The notes under the pieces are model-generated. The model did not search any database. It saw nothing but the letters and a program-made list of their open reading frames with translations, and had not been told where the DNA came from. From CBDBFH01 sp965204775 (GTDB taxonomy: Bacteria > Pseudomonadota > Alphaproteobacteria > JAPOUT01 > G958296285), in assembly GCA_965204775.1 (NCBI GenBank), contig CBDBFH010000027.1:62001-126000 (forward strand): DNA of 64,000 nt. Direction: 5' to 3'. Below, in pieces: positions 25,116 to 33,428 of the stretch. The stretch's first letter is position 1, and each line of letters starts with the position of its first letter. Both the position numbers and the translations under genes were made by a program.

Positions 25116-26387
25116 ATGGCTGATCCGTCTTCCGGCAGGGGCGCGTTCTACCGCATCCGCCGCCTGCCGCCCTACGTCTTCGAGGAGGTTAACCGCCTCA
25201 AGGCCCGCGCCCGCGCGCAGGGCGCGGATATCATCGACTTCGGCATGGGCAACCCCGACATGCCGCCCGCCCCGCATATCATCGCCAAACTCGTCGAAAC
25301 CGCCCGCAAGCCCCGCGTCCACCGCTATTCGGCCTCGCGGGGCATTGCCGGACTGCGCCGCGCCCACGCCGCCTGGTACAAGCGCCGCTTCGGCGTCGCC
25401 CTCAACCCGGAAAGCGAAATCGTCGTCACCCTCGGCTCCAAGGAGGGCTTCGTCAATATGGCGCAGGCGATCACCGAACCCGGCGACGTCATTCTCACCC
25501 CCAATCCCACCTATCCGATCCACATCTTCGGCTTTATCCTCGCCGGCGCGGCGATCCGCCATATCCGGCTTGAGGCGGGCGGCAATTTCCACGACAATTT
25601 CCTCGCCGGAATCGACCGCGCCGCGCGCCACTCGGCTCCCGCCCCGCTCGCCCTGATCGTCAACTTCCCCTCCAACCCCACCGCCCAGATCGCCCCCCTC
25701 GACTTCTACCGCGAACTCGTCGCGCTCGCCCGGCGGCATGAGTTCTTCGTCCTGTCGGATCTCGCCTATGCCGAAATCTATTTCGATCCCGACGACGCTC
25801 CGCCCTCGATTCTCCAGATCCCCCAGGCGAAAAAAGTCGCGGTCGAATTCTCCTCAATGAGCAAAAGCTACGCCATGCCCGGCTGGCGCATCGGCTTCGC
25901 CGCAGGCAATCAACGCCTGATCGCCGCGCTGGCCCGGGTCAAGTCCTATGTCGATTACGGCGCCTTCACCCCAATTCAGGTCGCCGCCAGCGCCGCCCTC
26001 AACGGGCCGCAGGACTGCGTCGAAGAGGTGCGCGCCATCTACCGCTCCCGGCGCGACACGCTCGTCGCATCCATGGCCCGCGCCGGATGGGAAATCCCCC
26101 CGCCCCCCGCCACCATGTTCGCCTGGGCCCCGCTGCCCGAAAGCTTCCGCAAACGCGGCTCGCTGGCCTTCGCCAAGAAACTCCTCGAAAAGGCCGATAT
26201 CGCCGTCGCGCCCGGCGTCGGCTTCGGCGAATATGGCGAGGGCTTCGTCCGCATCTCGCTGGTCGAGAATGAGCAGCGAATCCGCCAGGCCGCCCGCAAT
26301 ATGCGCAAACTCCTTCAAAAGCCCGCCTCCGGAAAGGTCTCCGGGCGAAGGGCGGGGCAGGCGGCCCGGCCCGGCGCACTCTCTTGA
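25116..26387 (+). CDS. Class I/II PLP aminotransferase (AlaC/DapL-like)
   Basis: The 423-residue enzyme has FGMGNPDMPP near residue 42, NFPSNPTAQIA (substrate/PLP loop), SDLAYAEIYF and the PLP lysine K250 in SSMSKSYAMPGWRIGFA. This matches the alanine/glutamate-pyruvate or LL-diaminopimelate aminotransferase-like clade. Alphaproteobacteria commonly place this gene directly before homoserine dehydrogenase, as here, with stop and start overlapping (TTGA). The likely role is amino-acid transamination; the exact donor is uncertain. A low-complexity tail follows the last conserved helix. Confidence 0.88.
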   Translation: MADPSSGRGAFYRIRRLPPYVFEEVNRLKARARAQGADIIDFGMGNPDMPPAPHIIAKLVETARKPRVHRYSASRGIAGLRRAHAAWYKRRFGVALNPESEIVVTLGSKEGFVNMAQAITEPGDVILTPNPTYPIHIFGFILAGAAIRHIRLEAGGNFHDNFLAGIDRAARHSAPAPLALIVNFPSNPTAQIAPLDFYRELVALARRHEFFVLSDLAYAEIYFDPDDAPPSILQIPQAKKVAVEFSSMSKSYAMPGWRIGFAAGNQRLIAALARVKSYVDYGAFTPIQVAASAALNGPQDCVEEVRAIYRSRRDTLVASMARAGWEIPPPPATMFAWAPLPESFRKRGSLAFAKKLLEKADIAVAPGVGFGEYGEGFVRISLVENEQRIRQAARNMRKLLQKPASGKVSGRRAGQAARPGALS

Positions 26388-27721
26388 GCGCGGCGCTGGG
26401 CATAGGACTGGCCGGACTGGGGACGGTCGGCGCGGCGCTGGTCGAGCATCTGTCCCGGCACCGCGACCGCCTCCCCGGCATCAGCCTGCGCGCGGTGAGC
26501 GCCCGGCGTAAAGAGCGCAACCCGCCCTTGCCCCCCGGGATCGATTTCGTCCCGGAGGCGGGCGACCTCGCCCGGCGGGATGACCTCGACGTCATCGTCG
26601 AACTGATCGGCGGCGCACAAGATCCGGCCCATCGGCTGGTCTCCGCCGCACTCGACGGCGGCAAACACGTGGTGACCGCCAACAAGGCGCTGCTCGCCCG
26701 CCACGGCGCGTCCCTGGCGGCCCGGGCCGAGAAGGCCGGGGTCGCGCTGGGTTTCGAGGCGGCCTGCGCCGCGGCGCTGCCGGTGGTCAAGGTTCTGCGC
26801 GAAACCTGCGCCGCCAGCCCGGTGACCGCGCTGGACGGAATCCTCAACGGCACCTGCAATTATGTCCTCTGCGAGATGGAGGCGACAGGCCGCGCCTTCG
26901 GCGAAGTGCTGGCCGAGGCCCAGGCCAAAGGCTATGCCGAGGCCGACCCGGCGCTCGATATCGGCGGCCATGATGCGGCCCAAAAACTTGCCCTCCTGGG
27001 GGCGCTGGCCTTTGGCGTCGCTCCGGACGAGACGGCGATTGCCGTCGAGGGGATCGGCAAGGTCCGGATCCTCGACATCCGGCTCGCCGACATGCTGGGC
27101 TGCAAATTGCGCCTGCTCGCCCATGCCCGCAAGCAAGAGGGCGGGGTTGCGTTTCGCGTCCGGCCTGCGCTGGCCCCCGCCTCCAGCCGTCTGGCCGGGG
27201 AGCGCGGGACGCGCAATGTGCTGGCCATTCGCTCCAGGAGCTTCGGGACGCTTGTGCTCGAGGGACAAGGCGCGGGCGGCGCGCCGACCGCCTCGGCGGT
27301 CGCCGCCGATCTCGCCGACATCGCCGCCGGGCGCTGGGCGCGCCATCCCTTCGGCATTCCCGCCGCCGACCTCGCCGATGCCGCCCCCGCCGCCCCGCCG
27401 GCGGCCGAAGAGGCCTGCTATATCCGGGTCCTCGCCCGCGACGAGGCGGGCAGCATGGCCCAGATCACCCGCCGAATCAGCGAGGCCGGACTCTCCTTGA
27501 CCCACGTAGTTCAGCCGGGAACAGACCTCCCCCTCCCCTCCGGCGAGGCGCCCGCAGGCAGCGCGCCGATCGCCATGATCACCCATCCGGCGGCCTCCGA
27601 AGCGGTCGCCCGCGCCCGTGCGCGCCTCGCCGACTGCCCCGGTCTGGCCGGACCGGCGGTCTTCTATCCGGTCGAGGCCGATCCCAAAGAGCGAATCAAG
27701 CCCCGAATCGGATATGAATAG
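26384..27721 (+). CDS. hom: Homoserine dehydrogenase with ACT domain
   Basis: The 445-residue enzyme reduces aspartate semialdehyde to homoserine for threonine and methionine synthesis. Features are the Rossmann motif GLAGLGTVGAALVEHL, VVTANKALLARHG, GILNGTCNYVL and YAEADPALDIGGHDAAQK, then a C-terminal ACT regulatory domain (CYIRVLARDEAGSMAQITRR). The start is TTG at 26384, overlapping the aminotransferase stop as TTGA. ACT domains mediate threonine feedback in this family. Confidence 0.95.
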   Translation: MSAALGIGLAGLGTVGAALVEHLSRHRDRLPGISLRAVSARRKERNPPLPPGIDFVPEAGDLARRDDLDVIVELIGGAQDPAHRLVSAALDGGKHVVTANKALLARHGASLAARAEKAGVALGFEAACAAALPVVKVLRETCAASPVTALDGILNGTCNYVLCEMEATGRAFGEVLAEAQAKGYAEADPALDIGGHDAAQKLALLGALAFGVAPDETAIAVEGIGKVRILDIRLADMLGCKLRLLAHARKQEGGVAFRVRPALAPASSRLAGERGTRNVLAIRSRSFGTLVLEGQGAGGAPTASAVAADLADIAAGRWARHPFGIPAADLADAAPAAPPAAEEACYIRVLARDEAGSMAQITRRISEAGLSLTHVVQPGTDLPLPSGEAPAGSAPIAMITHPAASEAVARARARLADCPGLAGPAVFYPVEADPKERIKPRIGYE

Positions 27722-27760
27722 ACGCCTCAAGACGTAAATTCCTGCGCGCCGGGAGGGGAG

Positions 27761-28753
27761 ATGGCTGGCGGCAAGACGAAGAAACAGGCTGACGCCATGC
27801 TGCCCGCCGCCTTTGAACCCGGTTTGGTCCGGGCGACCGAGGCGGCGGCGATAGCCGCCGCCGATCTGATCGGGCGGGGCGACGGGGTCGCCGCCGACCG
27901 TGCCGCGGTCGAGGCGATGCGCGCCCATCTCAATCGGATCGAAATGCGCGGGCAGGTCGTGATCGGCGAAGGCGAGCGCGACAAGGCCCCGATGCTGTTC
28001 ATCGGCGAGAAAGCCGGGACCGGCAAAGGGATAAAGACCGATATCGCGGTCGATCCGCTTGAAGGCACCGCCCTCACCGCCAGGGCGATGAACAATGCGC
28101 TGACCGTCGCCGTTCTCGCGCCGGGGGGCGATCTGCTTCATGCGCCGGACGTCTATATGGAGAAGATCGCCGTCGGCTCCGGCCTGCCGAAAGGCGTGGT
28201 TGGACTGGACCGCCCGGCGGAGGCGAATATCCGCGCGCTGGCCCGCGCCCGCCGCCTGCCTGCCTCGCGGATTGCGGCCTGCATTCTCGACCGCCCGCGC
28301 CATGCCGGGATCATCGCCGGGGTTCGCAAGGCCGGGGCCGCCGTCCATCTGATCACCGACGGCGACATTGCCGGGGTCATGCATGTCGCCGATCCGGATT
28401 CGGGCATTGATATTTATATGGGAACCGGCGGCGCGCCGGAGGGGGTGATCGCCGCGGCGGCCTTGCGCTGTCTGGGCGGGCAGATGTTCGCCCGCCTTCA
28501 ACTGCCCGGCGAAGAGCAGAAGAAGCGCGCCCGCAAAATGGGCGCGCGCCCCGGAAAAATCTACGCCATTCCGGATATGGTGCGCAGCGACCGGGTGATC
28601 TTCGCCGCCACCGGCGTCACCCCCGGCTCGCTGCTGGACGGGGTTCGCTTCGGCCCCGGCGGCGCGGCGCAGACCCACTCTCTTCTGCTGACCGGCGCGC
28701 CGCGCGAAATGCGCCTGATCCGCCGCCGGATCTTGGGAGGAAAACAGGCATGA
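27761..28753 (+). CDS. glpX: Class II fructose-1,6-bisphosphatase
   Basis: The 330-residue GlpX-type phosphatase has VIGEGERD (67-74) and VDPLEGT (97-103), the metal-binding motifs. DGDIAGVMHVADPDSGIDIYMG and GGAPEGV complete the active site. It acts in gluconeogenesis. The hom-glpX-recJ order is conserved in alphaproteobacteria. It overlaps recJ by four bases (ATGA). Confidence 0.95.
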   Translation: MAGGKTKKQADAMLPAAFEPGLVRATEAAAIAAADLIGRGDGVAADRAAVEAMRAHLNRIEMRGQVVIGEGERDKAPMLFIGEKAGTGKGIKTDIAVDPLEGTALTARAMNNALTVAVLAPGGDLLHAPDVYMEKIAVGSGLPKGVVGLDRPAEANIRALARARRLPASRIAACILDRPRHAGIIAGVRKAGAAVHLITDGDIAGVMHVADPDSGIDIYMGTGGAPEGVIAAAALRCLGGQMFARLQLPGEEQKKRARKMGARPGKIYAIPDMVRSDRVIFAATGVTPGSLLDGVRFGPGGAAQTHSLLLTGAPREMRLIRRRILGGKQA

Positions 28754-30588
28754 CCCTCCTGTCCGCCGCCGCCCCAACTCCGGACGCAGAGGAATCCGGC
28801 GTGCTCAATGTGCGCCACTCGCTGAGCGGACGCGCCTGGACAGCCCGTCCGCTCGACGAGGCGCGCGCCTCGCAATTGGCCCGCGCCCTGAATCTGCCCG
28901 ACATTCTGGCCCGCCTGCTGGCCATGCGCGGAATCGAGCCGGGCGAGGCGGATGGGTTTCTCAATCCGCGCCTGCGCGACCTTCTGCCCGACCCCTTGCG
29001 TCTTGCGGGAATGGAGGCGGCGATCCGCCGGGCCGAGCGCGCCCTCGCCGCCGGCGAGGGCATCGCCCTCTTCGCCGATTACGACGCCGACGGCGCCTGC
29101 TCCGGGGCCATGATCAAGCGCTATTTCACCGCGCTGGGCGTTCCGGTGCGCATCTATGTTCCCGACCGGATGCGCGAGGGATACGGCCTCAATCAGGCGG
29201 CGCTGGAGATCATCGCCGGGGAGGGAGCGTCGCTTCTGCTCGTTCTTGACTGCGGGACCGGCGACGCCGCCGTGCTGGCCCATGCCGCCGAACTGGGGCT
29301 GGATGCAATCGTCCTCGACCATCATCCGGGCAGCGCCGCGCCGCCTTGCGCGGCGCTGGTCAATCCCAATTGTCCGCCCGATCAGAGCGGGTTGGGCGAT
29401 CTGGCCGCATCAGGCGTGAGTTTTCTGTTTCTGGTCGCCCTCAACCGCCTCCTGCGCGAGAGCGGATATTTCTCCTCGGCCCGTCCGGAGCCTGATCTGC
29501 GGCGCTGGCTTGATCTCGCCGCTCTGGGTACGATCTGCGACGTCGCTCCGCTCACCGGCCTCAACCGCGCGCTGGTCGCGCGCGGGCTGGAGACCGCCGG
29601 GCACGGGACCAATCAGGGTCTGGCGGCGCTGGCCGATCAGGCCGGGATTTCCGGTCTGCCAACGGTTGAGAGCATGAGTTTCTTTCTGGGGCCGCGCATT
29701 AATGCCGCCGGGCGGATGGGGGCGGGCGCGCTGGGTCTGGAACTCCTCGCCTGCGCCGACGAGAGCGAAGCCCGGCGCATTGCTGCCGAACTGCAAAGCC
29801 TGAACCGCCGCCGCCAGCAGATCGAAGCCGAACTGACCCGCGAAGCCGTCGCTCAGATCGACGCCCGGCGGCGGGACAGCAACACAGAATTGCCGCCGAT
29901 TCTCCTCGCCGCCGGGGAGGGATGGCATCCGGGAGTGATCGGGATCGTCGCCGCCCGCCTGCGCGCCCATACGGGCCGGGTCTGCGGGGTGATCGCCCTC
30001 GACGGCGAGGGGGTTGGAACCGGCTCGGCGCGCGGACGCGAGGGCTTCGATCTGGGCCGGGCGATTCGCGAGGCTCAGGAGGCGGGCCTCGTCCGCCGGG
30101 GCGGCGGCCATCCGATGGCGGCGGGCTTCACCCTGGAGCGCCGCAACATTCCGGCGCTGGAAGCCTTTCTGTGCCGGCAATGGGAAGCCCGGGCGGGCGG
30201 GCCGCACTTCCTCGGCGATCCGCTCGTCATCGACGCCGCGCTGGCGCTGTCCGGGGCGACCCGCGCGCTCTATGACCTCGTGTGCAAGGCCGGGCCTTTC
30301 GGAAAGGGCAACCCGGCCCCCTGCTTCGCCTTCGCCGATGCGCGTCTGGCCTATGCCTCGGCGACGGCGGGCGGCCATCTGCGCTGCGTCTTCACCGACG
30401 AACAGGGCCGCCGCCTCAATGCCGTCGCCTTCCGGCAGGCGCAGGGCGCGCTGGGCCGCGGCCTCGCCGCCGGGCGCGGCGGGCGCTTCCACCTCGCCGG
30501 AAGCCTCAGAACAGCCGCATGGCGCTCCAACAGCGTCGAACTCGCCCTCGAAGACGCCGCCCCGCTCGCATTGCAATCCCGCCAATGA
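28750..30588 (+). CDS. recJ: Single-stranded-DNA-specific exonuclease RecJ
   Basis: The 612-residue DHH-family 5'-3' exonuclease acts in recombination and mismatch repair. DYDADG lies at 110-115, DCGT at 167-170 and DHH at 190-192. The DHHA1 part has RRGGGHPMAAGFTLE around 445-460. The C-terminal OB-fold is present. It is full length (family about 570-610). Confidence 0.96.
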   Translation: MTLLSAAAPTPDAEESGVLNVRHSLSGRAWTARPLDEARASQLARALNLPDILARLLAMRGIEPGEADGFLNPRLRDLLPDPLRLAGMEAAIRRAERALAAGEGIALFADYDADGACSGAMIKRYFTALGVPVRIYVPDRMREGYGLNQAALEIIAGEGASLLLVLDCGTGDAAVLAHAAELGLDAIVLDHHPGSAAPPCAALVNPNCPPDQSGLGDLAASGVSFLFLVALNRLLRESGYFSSARPEPDLRRWLDLAALGTICDVAPLTGLNRALVARGLETAGHGTNQGLAALADQAGISGLPTVESMSFFLGPRINAAGRMGAGALGLELLACADESEARRIAAELQSLNRRRQQIEAELTREAVAQIDARRRDSNTELPPILLAAGEGWHPGVIGIVAARLRAHTGRVCGVIALDGEGVGTGSARGREGFDLGRAIREAQEAGLVRRGGGHPMAAGFTLERRNIPALEAFLCRQWEARAGGPHFLGDPLVIDAALALSGATRALYDLVCKAGPFGKGNPAPCFAFADARLAYASATAGGHLRCVFTDEQGRRLNAVAFRQAQGALGRGLAAGRGGRFHLAGSLRTAAWRSNSVELALEDAAPLALQSRQ

Positions 30589-30599
30589 ATTCCTATAAG
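30571..30599 (+). promoter_or_regulatory. Promoter of tRNA-Glu
   Basis: TTGCAA at 30571-30576, 17-base spacer, TATAAG at 30594-30599. The -35 lies in the last codons of recJ. The expected start point is about 15 bases before the tRNA. Confidence 0.65.
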
Positions 30600-30621
30600 C
30601 CCCGGAAGGCTCCGCCTTGCC

Positions 30622-30696
30622 GCGCCCTTCGTCTATCGGTTAGGACGCCAGGTTTTCAACCTGGAAAGAGGGGTTCGACTCCCCTAGGGCGCGCCA
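30622..30696 (+). tRNA. tRNA-Glu (anticodon TTC)
   Basis: Acceptor GCGCCCT at 30622-30628 pairs with AGGGCGC at 30686-30692; discriminator G and encoded CCA follow. The anticodon stem CCAGG/CCTGG encloses loop TTTTCAA with anticodon TTC. Confidence 0.96.
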
Positions 30697-30762
30697 GCCA
30701 GATAAAGCCCCGGAAGCGCGTCTTCCGGCGCATGTGATGCCTCCGCCCCGCCGGGCAGACGA

Positions 30763-31173
30763 TCAGGCTCCCTCCTGCCAGGGGTTGTAATCGCCGAAAC
30801 TCCAGATGTTTCCTTCCGGATCAAGGCACGTATAGCCGCGCCCGCCGTAAGGCTGATCGACAATATCCATGGCGATCTGTGCGCCCGCTTTCTTCGCCTG
30901 CGCATAATGGGCGTCGGCGTCGGGAACGATCATGTAAATATTCTGCCGGAAATCCTCGGGCAGCAGGCGGTCAAAATCGTTTTTTGGCTCCTGCGAACTC
31001 AGCATAACCATGCCCGTCCCGAAGACCATCTGCGCATGGTGGATGGTCTCCGGCTTTTTTTCGTCCGCGACAACCAGCTGCTCCCGGAAGCCGAAAGCCT
31101 CCCCCAGCCAGCCGATCGCCCGCCGGGCATCGGCGTAGCGTAGAATTGGAACCACAACACTGCCTTTCGTCAT
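30763..31173 (-). CDS. VOC-superfamily (glyoxalase/PhnB-like) protein
   Basis: The 136-residue protein has two beta-alpha-beta-beta-beta modules. The first reads VVVPILRYADARRAIGWLGEAFGF; the second has QNIYMIVPDADAHYAQAKKAGA and DQPYGGRGYTCLDPEGNIWSFG. The H-E type metal ligands are plausible (HHAQMVFG; DPEGN). Members include isomerases, dioxygenases and resistance proteins; the function here is unknown. The ATG at 31173 has AGGAGA eight bases upstream and is preferred over one 21 bases earlier. Confidence 0.85.
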   Translation of the reverse strand: MTKGSVVVPILRYADARRAIGWLGEAFGFREQLVVADEKKPETIHHAQMVFGTGMVMLSSQEPKNDFDRLLPEDFRQNIYMIVPDADAHYAQAKKAGAQIAMDIVDQPYGGRGYTCLDPEGNIWSFGDYNPWQEGA

Positions 31174-31298
31174 CGTTTGCTTCTCCTCATTCAAAGGCCT
31201 CCAGAGGGGGATTGTCCCTCCCCCTCCCCCCGGAAAGCAAGAAAAAACCCTTTTATTTCAAAGGCTTGGCGCGAAAATCGCCGCCGCTCCAAGCCCGG

Positions 31299-31328
31299 TT
31301 GAGAATTGCGCTGCGCCTTGTTTATACT
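31299..31328 (+). promoter_or_regulatory. Promoter of dksA-cckA
   Basis: TTGAGA at 31299-31304, 18-base spacer, TATACT at 31323-31328, about 38 bases before the dksA start. Confidence 0.7.
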
Positions 31329-31365
31329 CCGCCCCCTTTGGCAGAACCAGGAAAGGAGAGGCTAC

Positions 31366-31731
31366 ATGCGGCAGCGCGATCTGGAGTATTTCCGCCGGAG
31401 GCTGATCTCCTGGAAGGAGGACATTCTCAAGGGCAGCCGGGAGACGCTGGAGAAGCTGCAGAGCGAGGACGGGCAGCATCCCGACTTCGCCGACCGCGCC
31501 TCGCATGAGACGGATCGCTCGCTGGAATTGCGCACCCGCGACCGGCAGCGCAAACTGGTCGCCAAGATCGACGCCGCCCTGCGCCGGATCGAGGAAGGCA
31601 CCTATGGCTATTGCGAGGAGACCGGCAGGCCGATAGGCATGAAGCGGCTCAAGGCGAGACCAATTGCGACGCTGAGCATCGAGGCGCAGGAGCGCCACGA
31701 GCACCGCGAGCGCATCTATCGCGACGACTGA
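31366..31731 (+). CDS. dksA: RNA polymerase-binding transcription factor DksA
   Basis: The 121-residue protein binds the RNA polymerase secondary channel and works with ppGpp. The coiled-coil tip with its acidic residues is visible (PDFADRASHETDRS, D40 and D43), followed by the C-terminal globular domain GYCEETGRPIGMKRLKARP and ATLSIEAQERHE. Of the four zinc cysteines of the E. coli type only C83 remains (serine at 104), a form usual in alphaproteobacteria. AGGAGAGG precedes the ATG at 31366. The longer upstream frame runs through the promoter. Confidence 0.95.
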   Translation: MRQRDLEYFRRRLISWKEDILKGSRETLEKLQSEDGQHPDFADRASHETDRSLELRTRDRQRKLVAKIDAALRRIEEGTYGYCEETGRPIGMKRLKARPIATLSIEAQERHEHRERIYRDD

Positions 31732-31739
31732 GTTCTGTT

Positions 31740-33185
31740 ATGACGGCGCCCCTCTCGCATATTGCCATTGAGCGGGCGCCGGTCGCCCTGGCCGTTTTGG
31801 ATGGGCGGGGCCGGATCAAGTCGTTTAACGCGGCCTTTGAGATTTTGTGCGGCGGCGGCCTGAAGGCGGGAATGGCTTTGTGCAGCCGGATCGCCGGGGC
31901 CGATCAGGCCAAGGCCCGCGCCTGTCTGGCGGGGAAAGCGTCCGGCGCCGCGGTCCGGATGGCCGGGGCGGCGGGGGCGGTGGCGCAGCTTCATGCCGGG
32001 CGCGGCGCGGGCGGGGAGACCGTTGTCTGCCTGATCGCCCAGACCGGCCAGACCGATCTGGAGACCTACGCCGCACAGGCGCAGAAAATGCAGGCCGTCG
32101 GCCAGCTGGCCGGAGGCGTGGCGCATGACTTCAACAATCTGCTGACCGCAATCATCGGAAGCTGCGACCTGCTCGAAATTGGGGGCAAAAATGAGGAGGC
32201 GGGCGAGATTCGCAAAAACGCCGAGCGCGGCGCCGCGCTGGTTCGCCAGTTGCTGGCCTTCTCGCGCCGCCAGCGGCTCAAGCCCCGCCCGCTCGGCCTG
32301 AACGAGGCCATCGGCGAAGCCCGCACCCTGCTCACCCGCCTGCTGGGCGAGCGCATCGCGCTGGAGATCACTCCTGCCGCAGCGCTCTGGCCGGTGCGGG
32401 CCGACCCGACCCAATTCGTTCAGATTCTCCTCAACCTCGCCGTCAACGCCCGCGAGGCCATGCCCGCCGGAGGGCGTTTTTGCCTGCGCACCGCCAATGT
32501 CTCCGGCGCGGAGGCGAAAAAACGCGCCCCCGGCCTGATCCCCGCCGCCGACTACGTCCTGTGCGAAGCCGCCGACTCCGGACCCGGAATCGCCCCCGAA
32601 ATCGCCGGAAGAATCTTCGAGCCCTTCTTCTCAACCCGCAAAAGCGGAAGCGGCCTGGGGCTTGCGACCGTCTATGGCATCGTCAAGCAGTCGGAGGGGT
32701 TTATCTTCCCGGCCCGCAAAAAGGGCAGGGGCGCAGTGTTTCACATCTATCTGCCCCGCCATCGCGGCAGGAGTGCAAGGGCCAGGCCCCCCGCCGTGCC
32801 GCTGAAGGGAAGAAAAAAAGGCCTGATCCTCCTCGTCGAAGACGACGACGCCGTGCGCCGCGTCGCCGCCCGCGCCCTGACCGCTCACGGCTTTCAGGTC
32901 CTGGAAGCCGACAGACCCGCCGCCGCCCTTGACCTCGCCAAAAAACACACCACCCCCATAGACGTCCTTGTCAGCGACGTCGTCATGCCCGGAATGAATG
33001 GAATAGCCCTCTACAAAAGACTTTGCGCTATCCGGAAGGAGCTTGAGGTTGTCTTCATGTCCGGCTATACCGAAGCTACTGATCTTTACGGGCTTGAGAA
33101 TACTGAAAAATTTCGCTTCCTGCCCAAACCCTTCGGGCTCAAACAACTGGTCGCCGCCGTCACCGAAGCGATGGAACCAGATTAA
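31740..33185 (+). CDS. cckA: CckA-type hybrid histidine kinase/response regulator
   Basis: The 481-residue protein has a short PAS-like region (about 1-100), an H-box GGVAHDFNNLLTAIIGSCD with H129, an N-box LNLAVNAREAMP (N236), G-boxes DSGPGIA and SGSGLGLATVYGIVKQ, and a C-terminal receiver with D413 in VLVSDVVMPGMNG. The H-box is that of CckA, which controls CtrA phosphorylation and cell-cycle progression. Unlike Caulobacter CckA (about 690 residues with membrane helices) this protein has no membrane segment and only one sensory domain. It starts eight bases after dksA. Confidence 0.85.
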   Translation: MTAPLSHIAIERAPVALAVLDGRGRIKSFNAAFEILCGGGLKAGMALCSRIAGADQAKARACLAGKASGAAVRMAGAAGAVAQLHAGRGAGGETVVCLIAQTGQTDLETYAAQAQKMQAVGQLAGGVAHDFNNLLTAIIGSCDLLEIGGKNEEAGEIRKNAERGAALVRQLLAFSRRQRLKPRPLGLNEAIGEARTLLTRLLGERIALEITPAAALWPVRADPTQFVQILLNLAVNAREAMPAGGRFCLRTANVSGAEAKKRAPGLIPAADYVLCEAADSGPGIAPEIAGRIFEPFFSTRKSGSGLGLATVYGIVKQSEGFIFPARKKGRGAVFHIYLPRHRGRSARARPPAVPLKGRKKGLILLVEDDDAVRRVAARALTAHGFQVLEADRPAAALDLAKKHTTPIDVLVSDVVMPGMNGIALYKRLCAIRKELEVVFMSGYTEATDLYGLENTEKFRFLPKPFGLKQLVAAVTEAMEPD

Positions 33186-33320
33186 CAAAATACTAAAAAA
33201 TACTTTTTGGTGTATTAGTCAATTTATATACAATCAAAGGTATTTGAAGATGCCCAAAAAGATTCTGGACCAATACAGGAACAAAAAGTGTTATAAAAGA
33301 GAAAACAAGCGACCTTGTGG
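33186..33320. other. AT-rich intergenic segment between cckA and recA
   Basis: This stretch is strikingly AT-rich for the window. It contains a 24-codon reading frame at 33250-33324 without a recognisable ribosome site or family. I see no RNA gene or terminator of quality. It probably acts as an upstream region of recA. Confidence 0.5.
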
Positions 33321-33350
33321 TTGACAAGAAGAACATAATATGAACAATAT
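33321..33350 (+). promoter_or_regulatory. recA promoter
   Basis: TTGACA at 33321-33326 is a perfect -35. The -10 is weak (CAATAT at 33345-33350, 18-base spacing). The LexA site lies between and partly over these elements, so LexA binding would exclude polymerase. Confidence 0.6.
33331..33345. promoter_or_regulatory. LexA (SOS) box upstream of recA
   Basis: GAAC-ATAATAT-GAAC is, on the other strand, GTTC-N7-GTTC, the direct-repeat SOS box of alphaproteobacteria. It sits inside the recA promoter, which supports DNA-damage induction of recA by LexA release. Confidence 0.85.
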
Positions 33351-33428
33351 TGGTTAACAGATTTTGGCCAGTGATTCCCGGCGGCTTGTCAGTTACCGGC
33401 GAATCAGAAATAAGGGGAGTGGAACCTG

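Noticed and set aside
33250..33324. A 24-codon frame in the AT-rich region before recA
   Set aside because: There is no ribosome site or recognisable family, and it overlaps the recA promoter.
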